From Prochlorococcus sp. AG-418-D13 (GTDB lineage Bacteria; Cyanobacteriota; Cyanobacteriia; PCC-6307; Cyanobiaceae), in NCBI GenBank assembly GCA_003214315.1, contig QCLU01000001.1:62001-126000 (forward strand): a stretch of 64,000 nucleotides of DNA, given 5' to 3'. A program made the position numbers and the translations under genes. Shown here in pieces: positions 50,728 to 59,425 of the stretch. The notes below the pieces were generated by a model. That model did not search any database, was not told where the DNA came from, and saw nothing but the letters and a program-made list of their open reading frames with translations. Position 1 is the first letter of the stretch. Each line of letters opens with the position of its first letter.

Positions 50728-51333
50728 CTGAATAATAAACTTTTTAACTCACCAAAAATTTTATGGGAAGAAAAAGCCTCTACTTTTTTAGTAAAAAATT
50801 CATTGCCAAAAATATCTGGTCCATGGAAATTAATGCTGCTTGGGGATGGGAGTCCAACTAGACATTTACAGCTTTTAACTAATCAAGAGACGAAAATTAA
50901 ATTAATTTCAATGCGAATAGATCCGCTATTCATTAAAGAAGGTCCTAAAGAATTAAATCAGTTGAATGGACCCTTAATTAGAAGACAAGTATGGATTAAA
51001 AACAATAATAAAAACCTAGCATGGGCTGAAAGTTGGTGGAATGCAGAACAAGTGAATGAAAATTTAAAAGCCAAAGAAGAACCAATTTGGAAGAATTTGA
51101 CACAAGATAGATCTGAATTGTTTAGAGAAGTTGACCGCATTTCACTTGTTAATTCAAATTGGTTAGAGGATCAATTTTGTTTTAAAGGTCCATTCTGGTC
51201 AAGAAATTATAGATTTTTTCGAGACAAAAAGCCCCTAACAATTATTAGAGAAGTATTCAATCCACATTTAGAAAGTTTTTTAGGCTATTCAGGAATTAAA
51301 GAATTTAGGAAACTATACTCTTCTTCTTCTTGA
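50728..51333 (+). CDS. Chorismate lyase-like protein (DUF98), probable non-canonical start
   Basis: Probable chorismate pyruvate-lyase giving 4-hydroxybenzoate, the head group for cyanobacterial plastoquinone (Synechocystis Sll1797 type). Core: GPWKLMLLGDGSPTRHLQLLT, RRQVWI, LAWAESWWNAEQV, SELFREV and FWSRNYRF. The first ATG/GTG/TTG-type codon in frame is TTG 50803, inside the conserved fold. In-frame coding continues upstream (ILWEEKASTFLVKNSLP), matching the N-terminal 'PLW' region of relatives, up to a TGA at 50722. CTG 50728 is the best start; ATT 50758 is an alternative. It converges on and overlaps the next gene by 21 bases. Confidence 0.8.
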   Translation: MNNKLFNSPKILWEEKASTFLVKNSLPKISGPWKLMLLGDGSPTRHLQLLTNQETKIKLISMRIDPLFIKEGPKELNQLNGPLIRRQVWIKNNNKNLAWAESWWNAEQVNENLKAKEEPIWKNLTQDRSELFREVDRISLVNSNWLEDQFCFKGPFWSRNYRFFRDKKPLTIIREVFNPHLESFLGYSGIKEFRKLYSSSS

Positions 51334-51864
51334 TCTGGGAAGATTTCTAGATTTTGATTGACCTTGTTGGTTTGATTGATCTCCCAAAGTATTATTCTCT
51401 TTTTCTGAAGCTCTTTGCCATCTTTCAACTTTGAAATCCATTTCATCTGGCCAATCTTCGTCCTTGCTCTCTTTCACAAAAGGTAATTTTTTTTGCTCAG
51501 TTGTCTGTAAATTTTTTGGTTGCCTTAAAGATAATGCTTCTAAAGGTCTTTTTGAGTGCTTTTTAGCAGATGCATAAGAATTTGATTCTCTGATAAATGT
51601 CTTAGCATCGCTGTTATCATCGAAAAAATCATCTTCACTATCTTCATCAAAAAATAAATCCACTTTTTCAGATACCCATCTTCCTACTTTTTTAACACTC
51701 TTACTTGTGATTCCTTGAAAATCTGAGTTCCTTCTTTTACCTGGCCTAGCACCAGATACTCCATCAACGAATTGTCTTCCAGTTTCAAAAATTTTATCAA
51801 CCTGTTTATCAACAATATTTTTATCAAAACTATTTCTAAGATTTCTAATTTTCCTTGAATCCAT
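51313..51864 (-). CDS. Charged, probably disordered hypothetical protein
   Basis: A 183-residue protein of unknown function. It has a basic N-terminus (DSRKIRNLRNSFDKN), a helix-like KSVKKVGRWVSEKVDLFF, an acidic cluster (DEDSEDDFFDDNSD, about residues 73-86), then Lys/Ser/Gln-rich sequence ending in PRSRRRRV. A WPDEMDFKVERWQR patch near residue 138 looks like a short conserved motif. There is no signal peptide or enzyme motif. The basic tail suggests nucleic-acid or ribosome contact, which is only a guess. Its last 21 bases overlap the end of the chorismate-lyase-like gene. Confidence 0.7.
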   Translation of the reverse strand: MDSRKIRNLRNSFDKNIVDKQVDKIFETGRQFVDGVSGARPGKRRNSDFQGITSKSVKKVGRWVSEKVDLFFDEDSEDDFFDDNSDAKTFIRESNSYASAKKHSKRPLEALSLRQPKNLQTTEQKKLPFVKESKDEDWPDEMDFKVERWQRASEKENNTLGDQSNQQGQSKSRNLPRSRRRRV

Positions 51865-51947
51865 AAATTATTATGCTTTTTAAAATATAAATTACATTAA
51901 AAAAATAAATAATTCCAAATATAGAAACAAAAACACATCTTATATTT

Positions 51948-52475
51948 TTAATCAAACAAAATTAAACAATTTTTATTCCATGATCCATTAAAGAAATTAA
52001 CACAACATTTTTTACAAGCAATATTCTTTATCCTTTTCCTGTAGAAAAATTTCTCACCACAATTTTGGCAAGTTCCTACGTATTTTAATTCTCTCCTTTC
52101 AATAGGAAATGAGTGCCTTACAGAAATTTGAAAATTCTTCTCTTTCTCATTAATTTCATTCATCTTTTCTAAGAAATTTGGACCATGTGTCTCATTTTTT
52201 TTTAAAATCCTATCTACCCATGCATGAATCATTTCATGACATAAAGTACTGTTTATTTCACTAGTAGATAATTTACTCAAAATAGGTTTCGATAAGATAA
52301 TTTCAGAATCTAAAAGACCATTAATTCGTTTTCTTTTATAAAAACCAGCAGTAGTTTTTAATCTATTATCACTCCATCTAACTTTTACTAAAGGTTGATT
52401 ATTAACCGCTAGAGAATTGTCAAAATATTGACTATTAAATTTATGAAATAAAGGTAAAAGAGGAATTACAGGCAT
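51948..52475 (-). CDS. SprT-like zinc metalloprotease
   Basis: A 175-residue SprT/Spartan-like protein. The catalytic HExxH is H80-E81-x-x-H84 in LCHEMIHAWVDRI, and a C-terminal zinc ribbon uses Cys136, Cys139, Cys154 and Cys157. In eukaryotes Spartan cleaves DNA-protein crosslinks; bacterial SprT proteins are less well known. The neighbourhood (a DNA ligase 0.5 kb away, transcribed divergently) is compatible with a DNA-repair role, which is inference. ATG at 52475. Confidence 0.88.
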   Translation of the reverse strand: MPVIPLLPLFHKFNSQYFDNSLAVNNQPLVKVRWSDNRLKTTAGFYKRKRINGLLDSEIILSKPILSKLSTSEINSTLCHEMIHAWVDRILKKNETHGPNFLEKMNEINEKEKNFQISVRHSFPIERRELKYVGTCQNCGEKFFYRKRIKNIACKKCCVNFFNGSWNKNCLILFD

Positions 52476-52560
52476 TATGGATTAAAATTAGTATTATTTT
52501 GACAAAAAAAGCCATCAAAAACGATTTCTTTTCTTAGAGTAATAAAAAACCCAAATCAAC

Positions 52561-52980
52561 ATGGATGCAACACTAGTTAAAGATATCGGAATTAAAGCAT
52601 TATTAGTTGGCGGAGCTGTACTAGTTTCTTTTTGGACTTTTAATGCAGTCAAATTAGTTATAAGCGCCAGAGGAATTAATCCATTAGTAAGAAAGTTTTT
52701 TGATCAAATAGCTGCTGGCAGAATTGATGCAGCGTATGGTTTAACTACAAAAACTTATAAAACTCATGTGAAGCGCCAAGACTTTCTTAAATTTTTAGCT
52801 AGTTTAAACCTCAATAAATACAGAAATTTAAAATCAGGGAGACCTAGAGTCCAAGAAGATCAAATCATAATAACTTTGAATTTAAAATCAGAAGATAAAC
52901 AAGATGAGCTCCCATTAGATTTTACTTTCGCAAAAACTGACAATGATTGGAAAATAGACAGAATAGCAAAAGTGAATTAA
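52561..52980 (+). CDS. Membrane-anchored NTF2-like protein
   Basis: A 139-residue protein with one hydrophobic helix near the N-terminus (about residues 10-33) and a small alpha/beta domain resembling the DUF4864/NTF2-like group: VRKFFDQIAAGRIDAAYGLTTKTYKT, FLKFLASLNLNKYR, then antiparallel strands ending in DFTFAKTDNDWKIDRI. The helix probably anchors the domain to a membrane. The function is unknown. The DNA ligase starts 9 bases after its stop, so the two are likely one transcript. Confidence 0.75.
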   Translation: MDATLVKDIGIKALLVGGAVLVSFWTFNAVKLVISARGINPLVRKFFDQIAAGRIDAAYGLTTKTYKTHVKRQDFLKFLASLNLNKYRNLKSGRPRVQEDQIIITLNLKSEDKQDELPLDFTFAKTDNDWKIDRIAKVN

Positions 52981-52989
52981 TAATTTCTT

Positions 52990-54318
52990 ATGAGGCTAAA
53001 AGAATTTTTTAAAGAAGAGATAATACATCAACTAGAATTACACCCAAGTAGATTAGATAAAGAAAAAATCATCTCAGAAGCAATGGAAAGAGATCTAGAT
53101 GATTTTTTTGAAGGCATACGTATGGCACTTGATCCGTTGGTAACTTTTGGTGTAAAAATTGTTCCTGAAAAAGAAAACGAAAAAAGTCAAAATTTTTTAT
53201 GGAAAGATTTTAAAAAATTAGCAAATAAGCTTATTCAAAGAGAACTTACAGGTCACGCTGCGCGCGATGCAATTATTACGGCTATGGAATCTGCAACGAA
53301 GGAAGAGTGGAATGGTTTTTATAGACGAGTTTTGATTAAAGATCTTAGATGTGGTGTATCTGAAAAAACAATCAACAAGATAGCCAAGAAATTTCCCAAA
53401 TATGAGATTCCTATTTTTTCTTGTCCTTTAGCTCATGACAGTGCAAATCATGAAAAAAAAATGATAGGAAAAAAGCAAATTGAAATCAAATTAGATGGTG
53501 TGCGCGTCTTAACTATTATTAGACAAAATAAAGTAGAAATGTTTTCTCGTAATGGGAAACAATTCCATAATTTTGGTCATATTATCTCAGAAATAGAAAA
53601 CGTCTTAAAAGAAGATCCTGCACCTCATGACTTAGTCCTAGATGGTGAAGTAATGAGCGCTAACTTTCAGGATTTAATGAAACAGGTTCATAGAAAAGAT
53701 GGCAAACAAACAAAAGACGCAGTTCTACATCTATTTGACTTATGTCCCCTTGAAGACTTCCAAAAAGGGAGATGGAACACTAGTCAAACAGCAAGAAGTT
53801 TATTAGTAAAAGAATGGGTAGCAAAACATTCTATACTTCTAAGACATATAAAAACACTTGAATGGGAAAATGTAGACCTCGACACCAATGAGGGACAGAA
53901 AAGATTTGTAGAGCTGAATAAATCTGCTGTGGAGGGTGGATATGAAGGAGTAATGATTAAAGATCCTGATGCTATGTATGAATGTAAAAGAACACACAGT
54001 TGGTTAAAAGCAAAACCTTTCATTGAAGTCACTTTAAAGGTTGTATCTGTTGAGGAAGGCACAGGTCGCAATAAAGGTAGACTAGGAGCTGTCCTAGTAG
54101 AAGGTAAAGATGATGGGCATGAATACAGTCTTAGTTGTGGAAGCGGATTTAGTGATATCCAACGTGAAGAATATTGGTCAAAACGGCATCAACTTATTGG
54201 TCAACTTGTAGAAATCAGAGCTGATGCTAAAACTAAATCCAAGGATGCGTTGGCTTTTAGTCTTAGGTTCCCTAGATTCAAATGCTTTAGAGGATTTAAA
54301 CCTGGAGAAAAAGTTTAA
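52990..54318 (+). CDS. ATP-dependent DNA ligase, T4/T7 phage-like
   Basis: Seals nicks using ATP. The 442-residue enzyme has an N-terminal helical DNA-binding region (about 1-140), then the nucleotidyltransferase motifs: I with the adenylated Lys167 (K-L-D-G-V-R), III DLVLDGEVM, IIIa HLFDLCPLEDF, IV EGVMIKDP and V WLKAKPF. An OB domain (TLKVVSVEEGTGRNKGRLGAVLVEGKDDG; DALAFSLRFPRFKCFR) ends it. This is not the NAD-dependent LigA used for bacterial replication, which must be encoded elsewhere. Architecture resembles phage T4-type ligases, so ancient phage origin is possible. Not obviously different in base composition from its neighbours. Confidence 0.93.
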   Translation: MRLKEFFKEEIIHQLELHPSRLDKEKIISEAMERDLDDFFEGIRMALDPLVTFGVKIVPEKENEKSQNFLWKDFKKLANKLIQRELTGHAARDAIITAMESATKEEWNGFYRRVLIKDLRCGVSEKTINKIAKKFPKYEIPIFSCPLAHDSANHEKKMIGKKQIEIKLDGVRVLTIIRQNKVEMFSRNGKQFHNFGHIISEIENVLKEDPAPHDLVLDGEVMSANFQDLMKQVHRKDGKQTKDAVLHLFDLCPLEDFQKGRWNTSQTARSLLVKEWVAKHSILLRHIKTLEWENVDLDTNEGQKRFVELNKSAVEGGYEGVMIKDPDAMYECKRTHSWLKAKPFIEVTLKVVSVEEGTGRNKGRLGAVLVEGKDDGHEYSLSCGSGFSDIQREEYWSKRHQLIGQLVEIRADAKTKSKDALAFSLRFPRFKCFRGFKPGEKV

Positions 54319-54435
54319 ATTTTAAAAAATAATATTCAACAAAGTAGTCAATGAAAAATGTGGTTTTAAAGTAAAAAAAATAAAAATCTCAGCTATAGAA
54401 TGTAAGAATAATTGTCAGGACTTTTTGAGAGACTT

Positions 54436-54585
54436 ATGACGAAGAAAACAGTTTTCAACTTCATAAAAACACCTTGTGGACAAGCAAAATATATCGAATT
54501 AGAAGCCAACAAAACTTTTCTAGGTAAAATTAGACTGTTGTGGTTTATATTAATTGCATCTATAAGAGATTGGAATATTAAATAG
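54436..54585 (+). CDS. Small 49-residue hypothetical protein
   Basis: ATG 54436 to TAG 54585. The peptide begins TKKTVFNFIKTPCGQAKYI, continues with LEANKTFLGKIRLLWF, and ends in IRDWNIK. A hydrophobic stretch (about residues 34-42) is too short for a confident membrane helix. It fits exactly between the ligase gene and the convergent TVP38-like gene (7-base gap), and a TAGAAT hexamer lies about 40 bases upstream. No family recognised; could be spurious. Confidence 0.45.
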   Translation: MTKKTVFNFIKTPCGQAKYIELEANKTFLGKIRLLWFILIASIRDWNIK

Positions 54586-54592
54586 TAAATTC

Positions 54593-55189
54593 TTAGGATT
54601 TTTCAAAATATTCTCTGGAGTATTTAGCTGAGAAATATACAACTAAAAAAGTTGAAATAATTCCAACGATAGTAATATATAAATTATTTGGTGATTGCAC
54701 ATTTTTTAACTCCTGAATACTTTTTGCCAAACTACCTATTGAGCAATACAGAAAAGTTCCTGGAATTATTCCAAGAAGACCAAGAGCGAAATCTCTAAAT
54801 TTAACATTATTCAAACCATAAAAATAATTAAGAATACTGAAGGGCAATATCGGCGATAATCTCGCTAAAAAAATTAATTTAAGTCCTCCTTTTTCTATTA
54901 CTTTTTCCATGACTCTTAATTTTGGATTACGGCTAAAAAGATTTTTTAGTTTTTTTGCAAAAAAACTTTTTGATACAAAAAAAGCAACTGATGCTCCTAT
55001 TGAAGCGGAAATGAAAACGATAATAGATCCTAAATATGAGCCATATAAAAAACCTGATAATAAAGATAACCAAGAAGCTGGAAGTATTAATAAAACAATT
55101 AAAATATAAATACAAACAAACGAAAAGATCCCAATTCCAGTACTAAAAAAAAAAGACAAATTATAAATATTTTCAAGAAATATATTCAT
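54593..55189 (-). CDS. TVP38/TMEM64 (VTT-domain) membrane protein
   Basis: A 198-residue integral membrane protein of the TVP38/DedA-like superfamily. Five or six hydrophobic helices surround the VTT core: LSGFLYGSYLGSIIVFISASIGASVAF, LARLSPILPFSILNYFYGL and GLLGIIPGTFLYCSIGSLA. Related proteins act in membrane homeostasis or lipid flipping; no specific role is known here. I start at ATG 55189; a TTG two codons earlier would overlap the valS stop. The gene directly follows valS and probably shares its mRNA. Confidence 0.88.
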   Translation of the reverse strand: MNIFLENIYNLSFFFSTGIGIFSFVCIYILIVLLILPASWLSLLSGFLYGSYLGSIIVFISASIGASVAFFVSKSFFAKKLKNLFSRNPKLRVMEKVIEKGGLKLIFLARLSPILPFSILNYFYGLNNVKFRDFALGLLGIIPGTFLYCSIGSLAKSIQELKNVQSPNNLYITIVGIISTFLVVYFSAKYSREYFEKS

Positions 55190-55191
55190 TA

Positions 55192-57948
55192 TCAATTCAA
55201 AAGTTCGAGTTTTTTAGTAATTCTTTCCTTTTGTACCGAACCCTCTTTTAATTTAAATCTGCATTCATCAACAATATCTTTTGGAGCCTTATCAACGAAA
55301 TTTTTATTAGATAATCTCTTATTTAAATTTTCTAATTCAATAGTCACCTTTTTTAAATCCTTGGTTAACCTTTCCTTTAATGCATCTATATTTACAAAAT
55401 CCTGAAAAGGTAAGTAAACCTCTAAATCGCTAATTATCCCAGAAAAAGATTTAGCAAACTCTTTTTTATCAACAGCATTAGGTTTAAAAATAAATACTTC
55501 AGAAGATTTAGTTAAGGTTTGAATATCATCAACTAAAGTTTTTAAAAAATCAATCAATTCATCATTGTCTGAAATTAAATATACAGGAACTTTTTCTGAT
55601 GGCTTAAGACATAATTCAGCTCTCAAATTTCTAATCAGCCTAATAATTTCAAAGAGTTGCTGAAAGGAATTATCAAGCTTATTATCAACAAATTTATTTT
55701 CGTGAATTGGCCATTTTTGAAGAGATAATAATGTATTATCTGGTTTTAGTTGCAGCACGTGCCAAAGTTCCTCAGTAATGTGCGGCATAAAAGGATGAAT
55801 CATTAACAAAATATCATTGAGTACTTTTATTAAAACTTTTTCAGATATTTGTCTATTTTTAGTCTCTTTATTATTAAACCTTTGTTTAGCAAATTCTACA
55901 TACCAGTCACAAAAATCATTCCACGTAAATTCATATAGAAGTTTCGCAGATTCTCCCAATTTATATTCTTTCAACAAAGCAGCGACTTTTATATTTACCT
56001 GATTCAATTTCGATAAAATCCACTTATCACATAACTCTAAAGAAGTTTCATCACTCTCATTAAGCGAATAGTTATTATTAGAAGTTTTATTAATTAACAC
56101 AAATTTAGTTGCATTCCATAATTTATTCGCAAAATTTCTTGAAGCTTCAACAGTTGAAGATGTATCTTTTTTCCTATCAAAATCAAGCCGGATATCTTGT
56201 CCAGCCCCTGCAACTTCTCTAATTAAAGCAAATCGTAGAGCATCAGAACCATATTTATCAATTAATAGTATTGGATCAATACCATTACCTGAACTTTTAC
56301 TCATTTTTTTATTGTTTTCATCTCGGACTAGACCATGAATATAAACATCTTTAAAAGGAATATTATTCGTAAAAGTATTCCCCATCATTGTCATTCTCGC
56401 CACCCAAAAGAAAATAATATCGAAACCAGTAACAAGAACACTATTTGGATACCATTTTTTAAAATCCGGATCATTTGTATTTGGCCAACCAAGGGTTGAG
56501 AAAGGCCATAAACCACTTGAAAACCATGTATCCAAAACATCTTTATCACGAACCAATTTAATATTTAATCCAAATTTTTTATTAGCTTCGATTAATGCAT
56601 CCTCTTCACTTCTCGCAACAACATATGGAGTATTTTGTTCTATTGAGTCTTGAGATTCATCTAAAACATACCATGCTGGTATTTGGTGACCCCACCACAA
56701 TTGACGACTGATACACCAATCATTAATATTCTCTAGCCAATCCTTATAAACTTTCTCCCAGCGTGGAGGAATAAATGATGGTTTTTTAGAATCAATTTCA
56801 TTAAGACATCCTTTTGATATATCATCCATTTTCAAAAACCATTGTGTTGACAATAAAGGTTCAATTGGCACCTTACCTCTATCAGAAAAAGGAACAGTAT
56901 GTTTATAATCCTCTATCTTTGTCAAAAGGCCTAAGTTATCTAATTCTTTGATAATTTTCTTTCTAGCCTCAAATCTATCTAAATTTTGAAAAATACCTGC
57001 ATTAATATTTAAAGTTCCATCTTTGTTCATTACATTAATCTGTTTTAAATTATGCCTTTTTCCTATTGCAAAATCATTTGGATCATGGGCTGGAGTAACC
57101 TTCACACAACCCGTTCCAAAATCTTTATCAACATGTGAATCAGCGATAATAGGTATTTCTCTATCAACGAAAGGGACTTTTACTTTGACACCAATAAATT
57201 CTTTATATCTATCATCATCTGGATTAACTGCCACAGCAGTATCACCCAAAAGAGTTTCTGGTCTTGTTGTTGCAACTTCTAAGTACTTATCTAACTGTTT
57301 ACCACTTTCAGAAATTAAAGGGTATTTAAAATGCCATAAATGACCATTTACTTCTTGCATTTCAACTTCAAGATCACTTACGGCAGATTGAGATTCAGGG
57401 CACCAATTAACCAAATATTCGCCTCTATAAATTAAATTCTTTTTATAGAGAATATTAAAAGCCTCAATAACTGCTTCATTTAATTTTTGATCAAGAGTAA
57501 ATCTTTCTCTAGTCCAGTCAACTGAATATCCTATCCTTTTTAATTGAGAAACTATACTTCCACCACTTTGTTCTTTCCAGTTCCATGCTCTTTTAAGAAA
57601 TTCATCTCTTCCAATATCTTCGCTTGTTTTGCCTTCACTTTTTAATTGTTTTTCGAGAATAGTTTGAACAGCTATTGAAGCATGATCTGTTCCCGGTAAA
57701 CACAAAACATTCTTACCTAAAAGTCTTTGAAAACGTACTACAACATCTATCAAAGCCGTATTAAATGCATGCCCCATATGCAAAGATCCAGTTACATTTG
57801 GTGGGGGAATAACAACACAAAAAGGCTCCCCATCATCCTCAGGGTTAGGACTAAACGCCTTTAGACTTCCCCATTTTTCTTGCCACTTTTTCTCTACTTC
57901 AAAAGGTGAATAATTCTCTAAAGATAATTGATCATTCATCTCTGTCAT
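55192..57948 (-). CDS. valS: Valyl-tRNA synthetase
   Basis: Class I synthetase charging tRNA-Val, 918 residues from ATG 57948 (a TTG two codons upstream is in frame but unnecessary). Signature motifs: PPPNVTGSLHMGHAF (HIGH type), the editing domain (TRPETLLGDTAVAVNP; GTGCVKVTPAHDPNDF), the zinc-free WWGHQIPAW, KMSKSSGNGIDP (KMSKS), and a C-terminal anticodon-binding domain plus coiled coil (LTKDLKKVTIELENLNKRLSN...). A tRNA-Val gene lies 0.45 kb upstream on the same strand. Confidence 0.98.
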   Translation of the reverse strand: MTEMNDQLSLENYSPFEVEKKWQEKWGSLKAFSPNPEDDGEPFCVVIPPPNVTGSLHMGHAFNTALIDVVVRFQRLLGKNVLCLPGTDHASIAVQTILEKQLKSEGKTSEDIGRDEFLKRAWNWKEQSGGSIVSQLKRIGYSVDWTRERFTLDQKLNEAVIEAFNILYKKNLIYRGEYLVNWCPESQSAVSDLEVEMQEVNGHLWHFKYPLISESGKQLDKYLEVATTRPETLLGDTAVAVNPDDDRYKEFIGVKVKVPFVDREIPIIADSHVDKDFGTGCVKVTPAHDPNDFAIGKRHNLKQINVMNKDGTLNINAGIFQNLDRFEARKKIIKELDNLGLLTKIEDYKHTVPFSDRGKVPIEPLLSTQWFLKMDDISKGCLNEIDSKKPSFIPPRWEKVYKDWLENINDWCISRQLWWGHQIPAWYVLDESQDSIEQNTPYVVARSEEDALIEANKKFGLNIKLVRDKDVLDTWFSSGLWPFSTLGWPNTNDPDFKKWYPNSVLVTGFDIIFFWVARMTMMGNTFTNNIPFKDVYIHGLVRDENNKKMSKSSGNGIDPILLIDKYGSDALRFALIREVAGAGQDIRLDFDRKKDTSSTVEASRNFANKLWNATKFVLINKTSNNNYSLNESDETSLELCDKWILSKLNQVNIKVAALLKEYKLGESAKLLYEFTWNDFCDWYVEFAKQRFNNKETKNRQISEKVLIKVLNDILLMIHPFMPHITEELWHVLQLKPDNTLLSLQKWPIHENKFVDNKLDNSFQQLFEIIRLIRNLRAELCLKPSEKVPVYLISDNDELIDFLKTLVDDIQTLTKSSEVFIFKPNAVDKKEFAKSFSGIISDLEVYLPFQDFVNIDALKERLTKDLKKVTIELENLNKRLSNKNFVDKAPKDIVDECRFKLKEGSVQKERITKKLELLN

Positions 57949-58044
57949 GTGCAAATTTTATTTCAATAAACTTTTTGTTTATTTTATCTTGAGAGCAGCC
58001 AATTAATGAAAATAATATTAGTTTGCAAAAAAAGACACTCCATC

Positions 58045-58386
58045 CTACAAAAGTTTGAAGCCTGAGCCACAGGAACAACGTTTTGCATTTTTTGGTGTTG
58101 AAATAAGAAATCCACCACCGCTCAAATCACCGTAATAATCTAATTTTAAATCTTTCAGTAAATTAAACTTTTTTACATTCGCGTATAAAGTTACTCCTTC
58201 AGTTCTTGAAATAGGGGATCCATTACATGTACCTGGTCTTAATTTAATATGCATCCATCCTTCGGAACAATTTTTATCCTCTACCAAATCAATCGACATT
58301 TCTCCTGGAGAACCTCCAAAAGAAGCTTGCCTAGATAGTTCTGAAGCAGCACTTTGACTGATTGAAAGATTGACGATCTCAGTCAT
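58045..58386 (-). CDS. IscA/SufA/HesB-like iron-sulfur carrier
   Basis: A-type iron-sulfur carrier of 113 residues. Three cysteines fit the family: Cys54 (GTCNG), Cys104 and Cys106 (RCSCGSGF). The loop after the first cysteine is shorter than in E. coli IscA, and DYYGDLSGGGFLI matches the usual DYxxxLxGxGF. I start at ATG 58386; a longer in-frame ORF running upstream would translate the tRNA-Val gene and is rejected. The gene sits between tRNA-Val and valS on the same strand, with 15 bases to the tRNA. Confidence 0.9.
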   Translation of the reverse strand: MTEIVNLSISQSAASELSRQASFGGSPGEMSIDLVEDKNCSEGWMHIKLRPGTCNGSPISRTEGVTLYANVKKFNLLKDLKLDYYGDLSGGGFLISTPKNAKRCSCGSGFKLL

Positions 58387-58401
58387 TAGAAAAATAATAA
58401 A

Positions 58402-58473
<72 letters not shown>

Positions 58474-58570
58474 TAATATAAATCATTCTAATAGATGAAG
58501 TTGAAAAATTTATACTAAGTATTTAAATATTTCATGATTGAGGCAAAATTTAATTAATAAAATATATCCT

Positions 58571-59425
58571 ATGTCCTCAAACAATCGATATAAATTGGAA
58601 AACAATTCCGATTTAGAGACTATAAATAGTTTTAAAATCTTAATATCTAATATCAAAGCATTAAAAGATAAAACTTGGGGCTGCCCATGGCAGAAAATAC
58701 AGTCTCATGTATCGTTGATCCCATTTTTGTATGAAGAAAGTAATGAATTTATAGATGCGATTTATGAAAAAAATGCAGATAACATATGTGAGGAGTTAGG
58801 AGATCTTTTATTACAAGTAATGCTTCATGCTGAAATCGGTTACGAAGAAAAAGAATTTGTACTAAATGATGTTATAAAAAATCTAAACAAGAAAATTATT
58901 AATAGACATCCATATATTTTTAACAAAAAAGAAAAAGTATCATTAAAAAAATCACAACAGATTTGGGTAAATATAAAAAATTTAGAAAAAGAAGCACCTC
59001 ATATGAAATCTTCAATTAGTAGAAATTTAAATTTGAAAATTAAAAATTTACCGCCAACGGTTGGAACAGATAAAATCACAAATGTTGTTAAAGAACATGG
59101 TTTCAAGTGGGAAAGTACTGATGAGATTTTTAAAAAGTTAGAAGAAGAGATTAATGAATTAAAGGAAGCAATTAAAAGTAAAAATGATTCAGAGATAAAA
59201 AATGAATTTGGGGATATTTACTTTACTCTTCTTAATCTCTCAAACTTTTTAAAGATCAATCCTGAATCAGCTCTTCAAAAAACTAATATAAAATTTTTAG
59301 ACAGATTTTCAATCGTCGAAGAGCATGCAGGAGATAATATTAAAAAACAAACTCCCAAAGACTTTCAACGGCTTTGGCAAATTGCCAAGCAAAAACTGGC
59401 GGGAAAAATTCCTAAAAGCAAATGA
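58571..59425 (+). CDS. mazG: Nucleoside triphosphate pyrophosphohydrolase MazG
   Basis: Hydrolyses (d)NTPs to the monophosphate, as house-cleaning and possibly affecting ppGpp. The 284-residue protein starts at ATG 58571 (an upstream TTG at 58538 is in frame but less likely). It has two MazG repeats: the first with E55-E56-x-x-E59 and E74-E75-x-x-D78 around KTWGCPWQKIQSH, the second near KLEEEINELKEAI and EFGDIYFTLLNL. This is the long two-domain bacterial MazG, unlike the short single-domain MazG of cyanophages. speE overlaps its stop by four bases. Confidence 0.95.
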   Translation: MSSNNRYKLENNSDLETINSFKILISNIKALKDKTWGCPWQKIQSHVSLIPFLYEESNEFIDAIYEKNADNICEELGDLLLQVMLHAEIGYEEKEFVLNDVIKNLNKKIINRHPYIFNKKEKVSLKKSQQIWVNIKNLEKEAPHMKSSISRNLNLKIKNLPPTVGTDKITNVVKEHGFKWESTDEIFKKLEEEINELKEAIKSKNDSEIKNEFGDIYFTLLNLSNFLKINPESALQKTNIKFLDRFSIVEEHAGDNIKKQTPKDFQRLWQIAKQKLAGKIPKSK

